A DNA stretch of 64,000 bases from Janthinobacterium sp. 67 (GCF_002797895.1 NZ_PGES01000001.1:4836001-4900000); one strand, 5' to 3'. Counted from the first letter of the stretch, positions 8,739 to 19,134 are shown. Translations and numbers: made by a program. The notes: generated by a model not told the origin, from the letters alone.

Positions 8739-9539
8739 TTAACCGAACAGGCGTTCCAGTTCCACGCCGGGGTCCGGCGCGCGCATGAACGCTTCGCCCA
8801 CGAGGAAACTGTGGATATGCGCATCGCGCATGCGTTGCACGTCGGCCGTGGTATGGATGCCCGATTCCGTAATGATCAATTTGTCTTGCGGGATGCGCGG
8901 CAAGAGATTGATGGTCGTGTCCAGCGACGTCTCGAACGTGCGCAGGTTGCGGTTGTTGATGCCGATCAGCGCGCTCTTGAGTTTCAAGGCCGCCGTCAGT
9001 TCGTCGCCGTCATGGCTTTCGATCAGCACGCCCATGCCCAGTTCGTGGGCGCACGCTTCCATCTCCGCCATCAGGCCATGGTCGAGCGCCGCGACGATCA
9101 GCAGGATGCAGTCGGCGCCCATGGCGCGCGCTTCATAGATCTGGTACATGTCGACCATGAAATCCTTGCGCAGCACGGGGATGGCGCAGGCGGCGCGCGC
9201 CTGCTGCAGGTATTCCACGCTGCCCTGGAAGAACTGCTCGTCCGTCAGCACGGACAGGCAAGCCGCACCATGCGCCGCGTAGCTGGCGGCGATATCAGAC
9301 GGGCGGAAGTCGGCGCGGATCACGCCTTTCGACGGCGACGCCTTTTTGACTTCGGCGATGATGCCGGGCTTGCCGGCGGCGATGTGCTGGCGCAGGCTTG
9401 CTTCAAAGCCGCGCAGGCCGGCGCGCAATTCGCTGTCGCTTTCCACGTCGCCGCGCAGGCTGGCCAGGCTGCGGCGGGCTTTGGCCTTGGCCACTTCATC
9501 GGCTTTGACGGCCAGGATTTTATCGAGTATGTCGGACAT
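8739..9539 (-). CDS. trpC: Indole-3-glycerol-phosphate synthase
   Basis: The 266-residue TIM-barrel enzyme closes the indole ring in tryptophan synthesis, converting carboxyphenylamino-deoxyribulose phosphate to indole-3-glycerol phosphate. Diagnostic pieces are [13 protein letters not shown] near the N-terminus, VLRKDFMVD in the middle and [12 protein letters not shown] and ITESGI later, covering the catalytic Lys and Glu. It is the last trp gene of the minus-strand run trpE-trpG-trpD-trpC. The gap to trpD is 34 bases. As usual in Betaproteobacteria it is not fused to trpF. Confidence 0.97.
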   Translation of the reverse strand: MSDILDKILAVKADEVAKAKARRSLASLRGDVESDSELRAGLRGFEASLRQHIAAGKPGIIAEVKKASPSKGVIRADFRPSDIAASYAAHGAACLSVLTDEQFFQGSVEYLQQARAACAIPVLRKDFMVDMYQIYEARAMGADCILLIVAALDHGLMAEMEACAHELGMGVLIESHDGDELTAALKLKSALIGINNRNLRTFETSLDTTINLLPRIPQDKLIITESGIHTTADVQRMRDAHIHSFLVGEAFMRAPDPGVELERLFG

Positions 9540-9573
9540 GATGGTCGCTATTCTATAAAGGAGGGCGGAGGAC

Positions 9574-10617
9574 TTACGCTTGCGCCGGGGTGCCCAGCTG
9601 CTGCGTGACCTGCACGAATTGGTCGAGTTTCGCCAGCGCGGCGCCCGAGCTGACGGCGGTGCGCGCGCGCGCCAGGCCGTCTTCGATCGAGCTGGCCACG
9701 CCGGCTGCGTACAGGGCCGTGCCCGCGTTCAGGGCAACGATGTCGGCGGCGGCTCCAGGCTCGCCGCGCAGCGCTTCCATCATCTTGGCTTTCGATTCGG
9801 CTGAATCGGCCACCTTCAGGTTGCGGCTGGCGATCATCGACATGCCGAAGTCTTCCGGATGGATTTCATATTCGCGGATTTCGCCGTTGACCAGTTCACC
9901 GACGAGGGTAGAGGCGCCGAGCGAGACTTCATCCATATTGTCGCGGCCATACACGACGATCGCATGCTGCGCGCCCAGACGCTGCAGCACGCGCACCTGG
10001 ATGCCGACCAGGTCGGCGTGGAACACGCCCATCAGGATGTTCGGCGCGCCGGCCGGATTCGTCAGCGGGCCCAGAATGTTGAAAATCGTGCGCACGCCCA
10101 GTTCGCGGCGCACGGGCGCCGCATGCTTCATGGCCGCATGGTGGTTCGGCGCGTACATGAAGCCGATGCCCGTTTGCGCGATCGACTGGGCGATCTGCTC
10201 GGGCTGCAGGTTGATGTTGACGCCCAAAGAGTCCAGCACGTCGGCGCTGCCGGACGAGGACGACACGCTGCGCCCGCCATGCTTGGCCACGCGCGCGCCG
10301 GCGGCGGCCGCCACGAACATCGAGGCGGTGGAAATATTGAACGTGTGCGCGCCGTCGCCGCCCGTGCCGACGATGTCGAGCAGCTTGGTGGTGTCGGCCA
10401 TGGGCACCTTGGTGGAAAACTCGCGCATCACTTGCGCGGCGGCGGCGATTTCGCCGATGGTTTCCTTTTTCACGCGCAAGCCCATGGTGAGGGCCGCGAT
10501 CATGGTGGGGGACATTTCGCCGGACATGATCTGGCGGAACAGGTACAGCATTTCGTCGTGAAAGATCTCGCGGTGTTCGATGCAGCGCAGCAGGGCTTCT
10601 TGTGGGGTGATCGGCAT
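9574..10617 (-). CDS. trpD: Anthranilate phosphoribosyltransferase
   Basis: The 347-residue enzyme joins anthranilate to phosphoribosyl pyrophosphate. It shows the family's glycine-rich PRPP site [17 protein letters not shown] and the [17 protein letters not shown] segment. The start [10 protein letters not shown] at 10617 is chosen because GAAGAAGGAAG lies just upstream; the open frame continues to 10812 but that extension has no family similarity. TrpG lies 65 bases upstream, and the two proteins are separate, not fused as in enteric bacteria. Confidence 0.97.
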   Translation of the reverse strand: MPITPQEALLRCIEHREIFHDEMLYLFRQIMSGEMSPTMIAALTMGLRVKKETIGEIAAAAQVMREFSTKVPMADTTKLLDIVGTGGDGAHTFNISTASMFVAAAAGARVAKHGGRSVSSSSGSADVLDSLGVNINLQPEQIAQSIAQTGIGFMYAPNHHAAMKHAAPVRRELGVRTIFNILGPLTNPAGAPNILMGVFHADLVGIQVRVLQRLGAQHAIVVYGRDNMDEVSLGASTLVGELVNGEIREYEIHPEDFGMSMIASRNLKVADSAESKAKMMEALRGEPGAAADIVALNAGTALYAAGVASSIEDGLARARTAVSSGAALAKLDQFVQVTQQLGTPAQA

Positions 10618-10682
10618 GATGCTTCCTTCTTCAATGATGGCGCAGGAGGACACTGATGGCACGCCGGGGCGTGCGCATGGGA

Positions 10683-11246
10683 TCAGCGCTCGAGGAAATT
10701 CTTCAGCAGGGCGTGGCCGTGTTCCGAGAGGATCGATTCGGGGTGGAACTGCACGCCCTCGATATCGTATTCCCGGTGGCGCACGCCCATGATTTCGCCG
10801 TCGTCCGTCCACGCAGTCACTTCCAGGCAGGAAGGCAGCGAGGCGCGTTCGATCGCCAAAGAGTGGTAGCGGATCACTGTGAAGGGGCTGGGCAAGCCTT
10901 TGAAAACGCCCACGCCCGTATGCGCGATGAGGGAAGTCTTGCCATGCATGACTTGCTTGGCGCGGATGACTTTACCGCCAAACGCTTCGCCGATGGCCTG
11001 GTGGCCCAGGCACACGCCCAGTATCGGCTTCTTGCCGGCGAAGTGCTTGAGCACTTCCACCGAGATGCCCGCCTGCGCTGGCGCTTTCGGGCCGGGCGAG
11101 ATGCAGATGCGGTCCGGGTTCAGCGCCTCGATCTGTTCGATCGTGATTTCATCGTTGCGGTAGACCCGCACGTCTTCGCCCAGTTCACCGAAATACTGCA
11201 CGATGTTGTAGGTGAAGGAGTCGTAGTTGTCGATCATTAGCAGCAT
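10683..11246 (-). CDS. trpG: Anthranilate synthase glutamine amidotransferase subunit
   Basis: The 187-residue class I glutamine amidotransferase supplies ammonia to TrpE. It begins [14 protein letters not shown] and contains the nucleophile loop [17 protein letters not shown] and the His-Glu part [10 protein letters not shown] of the catalytic triad. The start codon lies one base after the trpE stop, so translation is almost certainly coupled and the two subunits are made in equal amounts. The same subunit may also serve PabB for folate synthesis, as in some bacteria that lack a separate pabA; this is inference. Confidence 0.96.
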   Translation of the reverse strand: MLLMIDNYDSFTYNIVQYFGELGEDVRVYRNDEITIEQIEALNPDRICISPGPKAPAQAGISVEVLKHFAGKKPILGVCLGHQAIGEAFGGKVIRAKQVMHGKTSLIAHTGVGVFKGLPSPFTVIRYHSLAIERASLPSCLEVTAWTDDGEIMGVRHREYDIEGVQFHPESILSEHGHALLKNFLER

Positions 11247-11247
11247 C

Positions 11248-12744
11248 TTAAAACTCCCCATCCAGGCCATCTTGCACTTGTTCGGCGGCGCGCAGCACTG
11301 CCCGCGCCTTGTTTTCGGTTTCCTGCCATTCCATTTCAAGGACCGAGTCGGCCACGATGCCGGCCGCGGCCTGCACGTACAGCATGCCGTCCTTGATCAC
11401 GCCCGTGCGGATCGCAATCGCCACATCCATTTCGCCGCCGAACGACAGGTAGCCGCAGGCGCCGCCATAGATGCCGCGCTTGGTGATTTCCAGTTCGTCG
11501 ATCACTTCCATGGCGCGCACTTTCGGCGCGCCCGTCAGGGTGCCGGCCGGGAAGGTCGCGCGCAGCACGTCCAGGTTCGACAAGCCTTTCTTCAAGGTGC
11601 CTTCCACGTTCGAGACGATGTGCTGCACGTGCGAGTATTTTTCGATGACCATGCGGTCGGTGACGTGCACGCTGCCCGTTTCCGCAATGCGGCCGATGTC
11701 GTTGCGCGCCAGGTCGATCAGCATCACGTGCTCGGCGATCTCTTTCGGATCGGCCAGCAGCTCGGCGGACAATTCGGCGTCGCGCTCGGGCGTGGCGCCG
11801 CGCGGACGCGTGCCGGCGATGGGGCGCAGGGTGACTTTCTTGCCGCCGTCGGCCGTGTTCTCGTTGCGCACCAAAATCTCGGGCGAGGCGCCGATGATCT
11901 GCATGTCGCCGAAATTATAGAAGTACATATACGGCGACGGATTGAGCGAACGCAGGGCGCGGTACAGGGTCAGCGGCGAGTCGACATACGGCTTGCGGAT
12001 GCGCTGGCCGATCTGCACCTGCATCAAGTCGCCGGCCATCACGTATTCGTGCGCCTTGGCGACGGCCTTCAGGTAGTCTTCCTTGGCAAAATCGCGGATG
12101 GTTTCCGTGCGCACGGAGGCGCTGGTGACGGGCGCATCGACGCCGCGGCGCAGCATCATGCGCAAGTCCTTCAGGCGCTGGCGCGCTTTGCTGAACGACT
12201 CGGGCTGCGACGTGTCGGCGTAGACGATCAGGTAGAGTTTGCCGGACAGGTTGTCGATGACGGCCAGTTCCTCCGTTACCATCAGCTGGATGTCGGGCAG
12301 GTTCAGGTCATCCTTCGGCGCGCCGCCGGCCAGCTTTTTCTCGATGTGGCGCACGGTGTCGTAGCCGAAGTAGCCGGCCAGGCCGCCGCAGAAGCGCGGC
12401 ATGCCGGGGCGCAGGGCGACCTTGAAGCGCGACTGGTACTGTTCGATGAAGTCGAGCGGATTGCCTTCATGCTCTTCGATCACGACGCCGTTCTTGACGA
12501 TTTCCGTGTGGCTGCCGTAGCTGCGCAACACAGTCGTGGCGGGCAAGCCGATGAAGGAATAGCGGCCGAAGCGTTCGCCGCCGACGACGGATTCGAGCAA
12601 GAAGGTATTCTTGCCGCCTTGCTGGGTTTGCGCCAGTTTCAGGTACAGCGTGAGCGGGGTTTCCAGGTCGGCGAAGGCTTCTGCGATCAGGGGGATGCGG
12701 TTGTAGCCTTGCTGGCCCAGCGATTTGAATTCGAGTTCGGTCAT
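11248..12744 (-). CDS. trpE: Anthranilate synthase component I
   Basis: The 498-residue chorismate-binding enzyme makes anthranilate with TrpG. C-terminal family motifs are visible: [41 protein letters not shown] and GGACGYLSF. The N-terminal part contains [16 protein letters not shown], near the site of tryptophan feedback inhibition in relatives. Start MTELEFKSL at 12744 has GGAGAG just upstream; the frame continues 14 codons further without support. The 246 bases between this gene and gph hold no Trp-rich leader peptide or clear attenuator that I can find, so the way the operon is controlled is open. Confidence 0.96.
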   Translation of the reverse strand: MTELEFKSLGQQGYNRIPLIAEAFADLETPLTLYLKLAQTQQGGKNTFLLESVVGGERFGRYSFIGLPATTVLRSYGSHTEIVKNGVVIEEHEGNPLDFIEQYQSRFKVALRPGMPRFCGGLAGYFGYDTVRHIEKKLAGGAPKDDLNLPDIQLMVTEELAVIDNLSGKLYLIVYADTSQPESFSKARQRLKDLRMMLRRGVDAPVTSASVRTETIRDFAKEDYLKAVAKAHEYVMAGDLMQVQIGQRIRKPYVDSPLTLYRALRSLNPSPYMYFYNFGDMQIIGASPEILVRNENTADGGKKVTLRPIAGTRPRGATPERDAELSAELLADPKEIAEHVMLIDLARNDIGRIAETGSVHVTDRMVIEKYSHVQHIVSNVEGTLKKGLSNLDVLRATFPAGTLTGAPKVRAMEVIDELEITKRGIYGGACGYLSFGGEMDVAIAIRTGVIKDGMLYVQAAAGIVADSVLEMEWQETENKARAVLRAAEQVQDGLDGEF

Positions 12745-12990
12745 GTGTCTCTCCATGCCGCCAGGGTACGCGTGTGCACGATGCACTAGCCCTGCGGTGG
12801 GTTATCAAAAAACCTGCCGGTGCATGCGGTACGCAAATGCGCGCGTGCAGCCGACAGCAATCTTACACGGCTCGGCCCTCAGGCCTGCCAGGATTGCCAG
12901 CGTCGCCAAAGCCAGGCCTCAATCGAGCCGGTTTGGGTGACATTGTGTTTTTTGATGAGAAACGTGTTCACGATATGGTGTTGGGTTTGG

Positions 12991-13707
12991 TCAGTATGCT
13001 GGTCTGTTGTGCATGCTAATAAAATGCGCCGCTTCGAGCAGCGTATTTACTATACCATCGGAATCGGTCTCGTGTATAGAGTGTCCGTGGTTGTAGCCAT
13101 ACGGTACGGTCAATACGGGACAAGCCGCAGCCCTGGCCGCTTGCGCGTCGTTCGATGAGTCGCCGATGGCCACCACTTTGGCGGGCGCCAGATCGAAGTC
13201 CGCGCACACTTGCAGCAGCGGCATCGGGTCCGGTTTCTTCCTGGGCAGCGAATCGCCGCCGTAGACGATCTCGAAATACTGGTCCAGGTTTTTCTGTTTC
13301 AGCAAGGGCAGGGCGAAGGCGATCGGCTTGTTGGTGACGCAGGCCAGGCGCAAGCCCGCCGCCTTCATCGCCGCCAGCCCCGCTTCCACGTCCGGGTACA
13401 GGGTGCTGAACTGGCCATTGATGGCCAGGTAGTGGCGCTGGTAGCCGTCCATCGCCTGCTCGAAGCGCTGTTCCACGCCGGCCGCGTCGAAGTCGAGGGC
13501 CAGCACGGTGCGGATCAGGTTTTCCGAGCCCTTGCCGACCATCAGCTTGATGGCGTCGGCGCTGATGGGCGCCAGGCCCAGTTCGGCGCGCATGCCGTTG
13601 ATGGCGACATGGAAATCGGGCACGGTGTCGAGCATCGTGCCATCGAGGTCGATGATGGCGGCGCGCACGCCGGCCAGTACGTGGTCTTTCACCGTGCCCG
13701 CTTGCAT
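12991..13707 (-). CDS. gph: Phosphoglycolate phosphatase (HAD family)
   Basis: The 238-residue HAD hydrolase has motif I IIDLDGTMLDT, motif II CVTNKP, and a Lys followed by motif IV AIGDSSNDAQAA. It removes phosphate from 2-phosphoglycolate, a by-product of DNA repair and oxygenase side reactions. The start codon shares one base with the rpe stop (TGATG at 13705-13709), so the two are translationally coupled. The rpe-gph-trpE order is common in Burkholderiales. Another small phosphosugar substrate cannot be ruled out from sequence alone. Confidence 0.93.
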   Translation of the reverse strand: MQAGTVKDHVLAGVRAAIIDLDGTMLDTVPDFHVAINGMRAELGLAPISADAIKLMVGKGSENLIRTVLALDFDAAGVEQRFEQAMDGYQRHYLAINGQFSTLYPDVEAGLAAMKAAGLRLACVTNKPIAFALPLLKQKNLDQYFEIVYGGDSLPRKKPDPMPLLQVCADFDLAPAKVVAIGDSSNDAQAARAAACPVLTVPYGYNHGHSIHETDSDGIVNTLLEAAHFISMHNRPAY

Positions 13708-14381
13708 CAGGCGCCCTTGACGGCTGCCAGCTCGGCGCGCATGGCGTCGATGACGGCTTTGTAGTCGGGCTTGCCGAAGATGGCCGAACCGGCGACAAAG
13801 GTGTCGGCGCCGGCGGCAGCGGCGGCGGCGATGTTGTCGATCTTGATGCCGCCATCGACTTCCAGCATGATGTCACGGCCCGATTCGTCGATCATGCGGC
13901 GCGCTTCGGCGATTTTCTTCAGCGCTTGCGGAATGAAGGACTGGCCGCCGAAGCCTGGATTGACGGACATGATCAGGATGATGTCGATCTTGTCCATCAC
14001 GTGTTCCAGGTAGTGCAGCGGCGTGCCCGGGTTGAATACCAGGCCCGATTTGCAGCCATTGTCGCGGATCAGCTGCAAGGAACGGTCGACGTGATCCGAC
14101 GCTTCCGGGTGAAAGGTGATGATGTTCGCGCCAGCCTTGGCGAAATCCGGGATAATGCGATCGACAGGCTTGACCATCAGGTGCACGTCGATGGGTACTT
14201 GTACGTGCGGGCGGATCGCTTCGCACACCAGCGGGCCGATGGTCAGGTTCGGCACATAGTGATTGTCCATCACGTCGAAGTGGATGATGTCGGCGCCGGC
14301 GGTAACGACGTTGCGCACTTCCTCGCCCAGGCGGGCAAAGTCGGCGGACAGGATGCTGGGAGCGATACGGAATGTAGTCAT
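13707..14381 (-). CDS. rpe: Ribulose-phosphate 3-epimerase
   Basis: The 224-residue TIM-barrel enzyme interconverts ribulose 5-phosphate and xylulose 5-phosphate in the pentose phosphate pathway. Diagnostic motifs are [16 protein letters not shown] at the N-terminus, [12 protein letters not shown] and DVHLMV for metal binding, [14 protein letters not shown], and EVDGGI near the end. It is the first gene of the minus-strand run towards gph and the trp genes and is divergent from apaG. Confidence 0.97.
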   Translation of the reverse strand: MTTFRIAPSILSADFARLGEEVRNVVTAGADIIHFDVMDNHYVPNLTIGPLVCEAIRPHVQVPIDVHLMVKPVDRIIPDFAKAGANIITFHPEASDHVDRSLQLIRDNGCKSGLVFNPGTPLHYLEHVMDKIDIILIMSVNPGFGGQSFIPQALKKIAEARRMIDESGRDIMLEVDGGIKIDNIAAAAAAGADTFVAGSAIFGKPDYKAVIDAMRAELAAVKGA

Positions 14382-14547
14382 GGTGGAGTAGCCAAAGGAT
14401 AGAAAATGCGAAGATGCGCTATTTTACGCTTGACGCCGCTGCCATGCCTTATTGAAGCACGATGAAACACGGAATACGCATCGCGCGATGGTCTATGCGT
14501 CGCGCGCGACACACAATACGACTGGCAATGTCTGAATAGGAATGACG

Positions 14548-14922
14548 ATGGCGACTTATGAATTTACGGTAACGGTCAAGACGCAATACCTGCCCGAGCA
14601 ATCGGCACCGGACCAGGGGCGGCACGTGTTCAGCTACACGATCCGCGTCGTCAACACGGGCACGGCTGGCGCGCAGCTGATTTCGCGCCACTGGGTCATC
14701 ACGGATGCGAACAACAAAGTGGAAGAGGTGCGCGGCCTGGGCGCCGTCGGCCACCAGCCGCTGCTGCAGCCGGGCGAGCAGTTCGAATACACGAGCGGTA
14801 CCATGCTGGGCACGCCGCAAGGCTCGATGCACGGCGAGTATTTCTGCGTGGCCGAAGATGGCCATCGGTTCGAAGCGCCGATTCCCGAGTTCGTGCTGTC
14901 CGTGCCGCGCACCCTGCATTGA
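14548..14922 (+). CDS. apaG: ApaG domain protein (Co2+/Mg2+ efflux-associated)
   Basis: The 124-residue protein is a single ApaG fold: YEFTVTVKTQYLPEQS, a central TIRVVNTG, SRHWVITDANN and the characteristic GTMxG and GEYFCV stretches. ApaG has been linked to cobalt and magnesium efflux in enterics; its biochemical role is not settled. I chose ATG 14548 over ATG 14542 because AGGA at 14538-14541 lies six bases before it. The gene is divergent from rpe and followed on the opposite strand by a 48-codon membrane protein gene. Confidence 0.93.
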   Translation: MATYEFTVTVKTQYLPEQSAPDQGRHVFSYTIRVVNTGTAGAQLISRHWVITDANNKVEEVRGLGAVGHQPLLQPGEQFEYTSGTMLGTPQGSMHGEYFCVAEDGHRFEAPIPEFVLSVPRTLH

Positions 14923-14946
14923 CGCAACGCCGGGGGCTTGCGCCCC

Positions 14947-15093
14947 TTACTTCAGTTTTTCGGTGCTGTCCTGTTCTTCGCCGAGCTGCTTGCGTGCAGG
15001 CGGTGCGGGTTTTTTACCCGAATACATGGTCCACCAGACTATAAATGCCAGCAAGAAGAACGCCACCAGCGCCTCTATCATCAAGATCCACAT
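14947..15093 (-). CDS. Very small single-span membrane protein, divergent from mltA
   Basis: A 48-codon frame reads MWILMIEALVAFFLLAFIVW, one clear transmembrane segment, then a short charged tail rich in Lys, Pro and Glu. GGGGTG lies five bases before the ATG on this strand. The start is only ten bases from the mltA start on the other strand, so both must share a compact divergent control region. Its composition is that of a membrane protein and not of antisense noise. The function is unknown. An alternative is that it is a chance frame across the mltA 5' region, which comparison with related genomes would settle. Confidence 0.6.
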   Translation of the reverse strand: MWILMIEALVAFFLLAFIVWWTMYSGKKPAPPARKQLGEEQDSTEKLK

Positions 15094-15103
15094 ACGCACC
15101 CCT

Positions 15104-16372
15104 ATGTTATTTACCCGCAGCTTAGTATTTACCCGCCGTCTGTTGACACGCGGTAGTCTACCCGTTTCAATCGGCGCCGTCGCGCTTGCGTTGTCCGCCT
15201 GTACCACGCCGCCGGCGGAGCCGGTCGCCGCGACTGGCAAGGCGCCGCCCATCGCCCCGACCGTCGTCAGGCCGGTTCCGGCCAAGCCTGCCGACGCCAA
15301 GGATGCCGCGGATGTGGCGGCGCCCACCTTCGTGCCCGCCAAGTTTGCCGCCTTGCCAGGCTGGGCACGCGATGACATGCGCGCCGCCTGGCCCGCCTTC
15401 ATGGCCTCGTGCGGCGTGCTGGTGAAACGTCCGGACTGGAAGGAATCGTGCACGATCGCGCGCCAGGTGAATGCCGATAGCGACAAGGCCATCCGCCTGT
15501 TCTTCGAGACCTTCTTCGTGCCCAATCAAGTCATCACGGCCGATGGCGCCAGCACCGGCCTCGTGACCGGCTATTACGAACCGCTGCTGCACGGTGCGCG
15601 CAAGCGGGGCGGTCCATACCAGACACCGCTGTACAAGGTGCCCGACGACCTCGTCTCGGTGGATTTGTCCGGCGTGTATCCGGAACTGAAAAACATGCGC
15701 TTGCGTGGCAAGCTGGTCGGCAAGAAGGTGGTGCCGTACGCGACGCGCGCCGACATCGAACGCGCCACGTCCGTCACGGGCAAGGAATTGCTGTGGGTGG
15801 ATGACGAAGTCGAGGCCTTCTTCCTGCAAGTGCAGGGATCCGGGCGCGTGCAGCTGACCGATACGCAGGAAACCGTGCGCGTGGCGTATGCGGACCAGAA
15901 CGGCCATCCGTACAAATCGATCGGCCGCTACCTGGTCGACAAGGGCGAACTGACCCTGAGCCAGGCGTCCGCGCAAGGCATCAAGGCGTGGATCGCTGGC
16001 CATCCCACGCGCAAGGATGAGTTGTTCAACGCCAATCCCAGCTATGTGTTCTTCAAGGAAGAGCGCCTGCCCGACCCGAAAGTGGGGCCGAAGGGTGCGC
16101 TGGGCGTGCCGCTGACGCCGCAGCGCTCGGTGGCCATCGATTCGCGCTTTTTGCCGCTGGGCGCACCCGTGTTTTTGGCCACCACGCAAGCCAATAGCGA
16201 GATTCCCATGCAGCGCCTGGTGATGGCGCAGGATACGGGCGGCGCCATTCGCGGGCCTATCCGTGTCGATTATTTCTTTGGCTTTGGCGCGGAAGCGGCC
16301 GAGAATGCGGGCCGCATGAAGCAGAGCGGCGCCGTGTGGGTGTTGTTGCCGAAGCAGGCGCCGGCGCGCTAG
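15104..16372 (+). CDS. mltA: Membrane-bound lytic murein transglycosylase A
   Basis: The 422-residue protein begins with a signal peptide ending in ALALSAC, a lipobox, so it is an outer-membrane lipoprotein. The MltA domain shows VTGYYEPLLHGARKRGG, then IDGRYLV-like and VQGSGRVQL segments. The C-terminal 3D domain includes VAIDSRFLPLG and VMAQDTGGAIRGPIRVDYFFG, whose aspartates are catalytic in the family. It cleaves glycan strands to 1,6-anhydro products during wall turnover, which the AmpG-like permease at 38 kb may help recycle. No Shine-Dalgarno sequence is evident before ATG 15104. Confidence 0.94.
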   Translation: MLFTRSLVFTRRLLTRGSLPVSIGAVALALSACTTPPAEPVAATGKAPPIAPTVVRPVPAKPADAKDAADVAAPTFVPAKFAALPGWARDDMRAAWPAFMASCGVLVKRPDWKESCTIARQVNADSDKAIRLFFETFFVPNQVITADGASTGLVTGYYEPLLHGARKRGGPYQTPLYKVPDDLVSVDLSGVYPELKNMRLRGKLVGKKVVPYATRADIERATSVTGKELLWVDDEVEAFFLQVQGSGRVQLTDTQETVRVAYADQNGHPYKSIGRYLVDKGELTLSQASAQGIKAWIAGHPTRKDELFNANPSYVFFKEERLPDPKVGPKGALGVPLTPQRSVAIDSRFLPLGAPVFLATTQANSEIPMQRLVMAQDTGGAIRGPIRVDYFFGFGAEAAENAGRMKQSGAVWVLLPKQAPAR

Positions 16373-16404
16373 GGAAAGCGTCGCCGGGCAGTTCGAGGTG
16401 TGAC

Positions 16405-16842
16405 TTAGCGCAAGACCATCACGGGTAAATGGGTGTGGGCCAGCACTTTTTGCGTTTCGCTGCCCACGAACAGCTTGTTCAAACCCTTGCGGCCATGCGA
16501 GGCCATCAGGATGATGTCGCAATGGTAGGTCTGCGCCGCATTGACGATTTCATCGTGCGGGCTCGGCGACACGGCGACCACGCCTTCGAAAGGCACGCCG
16601 GCGGCGCGCGCCGCTGCGCCGATCTTGTCGATGGCGCGTTGCGACGCTTCCTGCATCTGCTGTTCATACAGGCTGGCGTCGAGCACGATGCCGCCGTCCG
16701 CCATCGGCGAGAACGGGAACGGTTGCACCACGCTGATGGCGACCAGCTTGGCCTTGTTCAATTGGGCGAAGGCGAGGGCGGTCTCGGCGGCTTTGTCGGA
16801 CAACGGCGAGCCGTCGGTGGGAAATAAGATGGTGTTAAACAT
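16405..16842 (-). CDS. Universal stress protein (UspA family)
   Basis: The 145-residue protein has the Usp fold: ILFPTDGSPLSDKAA at the start and ILMASHGRKGLNKLFVGSETQKVLAHTHLPVMV at the end. The latter matches the ATP-binding G2xG9xGS pattern with GRKG and GSET, so it probably binds ATP. Such proteins accumulate under starvation and other stress, but the partner is unknown. It is transcribed towards mltA and stands alone; 137 bases separate it from the next minus-strand gene upstream. Confidence 0.93.
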   Translation of the reverse strand: MFNTILFPTDGSPLSDKAAETALAFAQLNKAKLVAISVVQPFPFSPMADGGIVLDASLYEQQMQEASQRAIDKIGAAARAAGVPFEGVVAVSPSPHDEIVNAAQTYHCDIILMASHGRKGLNKLFVGSETQKVLAHTHLPVMVLR

Positions 16843-16979
16843 AGCGTGCTCCTCAAGTGATGTAAGACAGCTTATGGATTTACATCAATTAAAACCTTGA
16901 TATAAATCAAACCTCACAGGCTTTGGCGTGAATAGTGTCGCCAAGGCAATCTTTTGCCAGTGTATTCCCGTTCACCGCT

Positions 16980-18281
16980 TCAGGTGCGCACTCTACGCAG
17001 CGGCGTGCCCCACACCATGGCCACCGTCAACACGATGCTGCCTGCCGCGATGCAAGCGAGGCCATTGCGCACGCCAAAATGTTCTGCTACCCAGCCGGCG
17101 GCCAGCGCGCCCAGCGGCGCCGTGGCCACCGTCAGGAAGCGCATGGTCGACGTCATGCGGCCCAGCATGGGGTCGGGCGTAACCTTCTGGCGCAAGCCCA
17201 GGTAGGGAATAAAGAACAGCATCACGCCGCAATCGAAAAAGAACATCAGAACGGCATAGGCGACGGCGCTGGCCGCTGCGCTACCGAACAGCGCGGCGGG
17301 AATCGTCGGCGTCAGGGCAAAACACACGGACGTGGAGGCCAAGCCGATGAGGATGGTGCGGCCCGTGCCATAGCGCCTGGTCAACGGCTTGACAATGAAA
17401 GCGCTGAGCAGGACGCCGGCGCCGCCGAGCATTTGCGTCATGCCCAACACGCCGGGGCTCATGCCCAGGTCGCGCGTGGCGAACAGTACCGTCAAGGCCA
17501 TGCTGGCGTAAAACAGGAAATGCCAGATGCCGGCGCCCCAGGCCAGCGCGCGCAGCAGCGGTTCGCGCCAGACGAACAGCAAGCCGTCGGCGATGTCGCG
17601 CAAAGCGTGCTTGCTTGACGGCGCGGGGCGCGGGTCGCGCACGCTCATGGCGCGCAGATTGAAGACGGAAACCAGATAGCCGCACGCCGTGCACAGGATG
17701 GCGACGGGCGCCGACAGCACTTGCACGAGCACGCCGGCCAGGCCGGGACCGATCAGGCGCGAAGCCGATTCGGTGGCGGCAAATTTCGATTGCGCATCGA
17801 TCAAGCCGTCGCGGCCCACGAGGAAGGTCAGAAACACCTGTTCGGCGCCGCCACCGACGACGAAGCCCGTGCCGATGATGAAGCCCACTATATATAACCA
17901 TGGCATCGACAGCACGCCGCACCAGTAGGCCACGGCCACGCTGGCCAGGGCCAGGCCCGACATGCTTTCGCTGAACAGCATGATCGGGTGCTTGCTGCGC
18001 CGGTCCAGCAGCACGCCGACGGGCAAGCCGAAGAGGGCGAACGGCAGCGCCTGCAGCGCGACCAGCACGCCCATCTGTTCCGGCGTCGCATGCAGCAAGA
18101 GCACCGCGCACAGGGGCAGGGCCAGCGAGGTGATCTGGGCGCCGAAGCAATTGAGGCCGTTGCTGAACCACAGGCGGCGAAAATTGACGCTGGCGGCGCT
18201 GCCGTCGCCGCGCAGGTAACGGGCGCAATACTGGAAGAAGGAAGAAAAAATATGCTGCTCGATAAAAAAGATCGGGCTCAC
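16980..18281 (-). CDS. MFS transporter, EntS-like exporter type
   Basis: The 433-residue protein has about twelve hydrophobic segments with the family loop GLPVGVLLDRRSKHPIML between segments 2 and 3. The N-terminal FRRLWFSNGLNCFGAQIT and the later LIGPGLAGVLVQVLSAP are typical of the subfamily that includes the enterobactin exporter EntS and macrolide efflux proteins. It probably exports a small molecule using the proton gradient; the substrate is unknown, and no siderophore genes lie nearby. The start is read as GTG 18281, with only weak ribosome-binding support; a shorter start near residue 35 is possible. Confidence 0.85.
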   Translation of the reverse strand: MSPIFFIEQHIFSSFFQYCARYLRGDGSAASVNFRRLWFSNGLNCFGAQITSLALPLCAVLLLHATPEQMGVLVALQALPFALFGLPVGVLLDRRSKHPIMLFSESMSGLALASVAVAYWCGVLSMPWLYIVGFIIGTGFVVGGGAEQVFLTFLVGRDGLIDAQSKFAATESASRLIGPGLAGVLVQVLSAPVAILCTACGYLVSVFNLRAMSVRDPRPAPSSKHALRDIADGLLFVWREPLLRALAWGAGIWHFLFYASMALTVLFATRDLGMSPGVLGMTQMLGGAGVLLSAFIVKPLTRRYGTGRTILIGLASTSVCFALTPTIPAALFGSAAASAVAYAVLMFFFDCGVMLFFIPYLGLRQKVTPDPMLGRMTSTMRFLTVATAPLGALAAGWVAEHFGVRNGLACIAAGSIVLTVAMVWGTPLRRVRT

Positions 18282-18357
18282 AATAATAGCAGCGCACCTG
18301 CCGCGCCGCTGCCGTTAGCCGCTACAATCGTTGCACCGTTCATCGAGAGGAGACACC

Positions 18358-19134
18358 ATGCAATACGAAGACCTGATCATCGACATCCAGGACAAAGTGG
18401 CGGTCATCCGCCTGAACCGCCCCAAGGCGCTCAATGCATTGAATGAGAACATGATGAATGAGCTGGGCGACGCCTTGCTGAAGTTCGATGCGGATGATAA
18501 TATCGGCTGCATCGTACTCACGGGCAGCGAAAAAGCGTTTGCCGCCGGTGCCGACATCGCCGCCATGGCCGACTATACCTATCCAGACACCTATACCCAG
18601 GGCTACATCAGCCGCAACTGGGAGCATATCCTGCGCGTGCGCAAACCCGTGGTGGGCGCGGTGGCCGGCTATGCGCTCGGTGGCGGTTGCGAACTGGCCA
18701 TGATGTGCGATTTCCTGATCGCCGCCGACAGCGCCAAGTTCGGCCAGCCGGAAATCAAGGTTGGCGTCACGCCGGGCGCGGGCGGTACGCAGCGTTTGCC
18801 GCGCGCCATTGGCAAGGCCAAGGCCATGGACCTGCTGCTGACGGCGCGCACCATCGATGCCGCCGAGGCGGAACGCATCGGCCTCGTGTCGCGCGTGGTG
18901 CCGGCCGATAAATTGCTGGAAGAAACCCTGGCCGCCGCCAAGACCATCGCCGCCATGCCGACCTCGGTTGCCATGATGATCAAGGATTGCGTCAACCGCG
19001 CCTTTGAAACCACCTTGACCGATGGCGTCGCCTACGAGCGCCGCTTGTTCCAGGCTGCTTTCGGTACGCCTGCACAAAAAGAAGGCATGCATGCTTTCCT
19101 GGAAAAGCGCTTGCCAAACTTCGACGGTCTTTGA
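18358..19134 (+). CDS. Enoyl-CoA hydratase (crotonase family)
   Basis: The 258-residue crotonase has the oxyanion-hole segments [11 protein letters not shown] and [15 protein letters not shown], and the catalytic glutamates at [24 protein letters not shown]. It adds water to 2-enoyl-CoA in fatty acid breakdown and closely resembles short-chain EchA/PaaF-type hydratases. GAGGAG lies seven bases before ATG 18358. The gene is the last one before the rRNA operon; its stop is about 75 bases upstream of the rRNA promoter. Confidence 0.94.
   Translation: MQYEDLIIDIQDKVAVIRLNRPKALNALNENMMNELGDALLKFDADDNIGCIVLTGSEKAFAAGADIAAMADYTYPDTYTQGYISRNWEHILRVRKPVVGAVAGYALGGGCELAMMCDFLIAADSAKFGQPEIKVGVTPGAGGTQRLPRAIGKAKAMDLLLTARTIDAAEAERIGLVSRVVPADKLLEETLAAAKTIAAMPTSVAMMIKDCVNRAFETTLTDGVAYERRLFQAAFGTPAQKEGMHAFLEKRLPNFDGL

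Noticed and set aside
11227..12789. Plus-strand frame opposite trpE
   Set aside because: Composition is typical antisense noise and trpE is complete on the minus strand.
12745..12990. Possible trp attenuator or leader peptide before trpE
   Set aside because: I find no short frame with tandem Trp codons and no antiterminator-terminator pair; a TAAGAT -10 near 12860-12865 lacks a matching -35.
13016..13876. Alternative minus-strand frame over gph and rpe
   Set aside because: Overlaps two certain genes in another frame and has no motif.
14440..14520. Short CGCATCGCGCG-type repeats upstream of apaG
   Set aside because: Two imperfect short copies in a GC-rich spacer; too short and too few for a CRISPR or operator claim.
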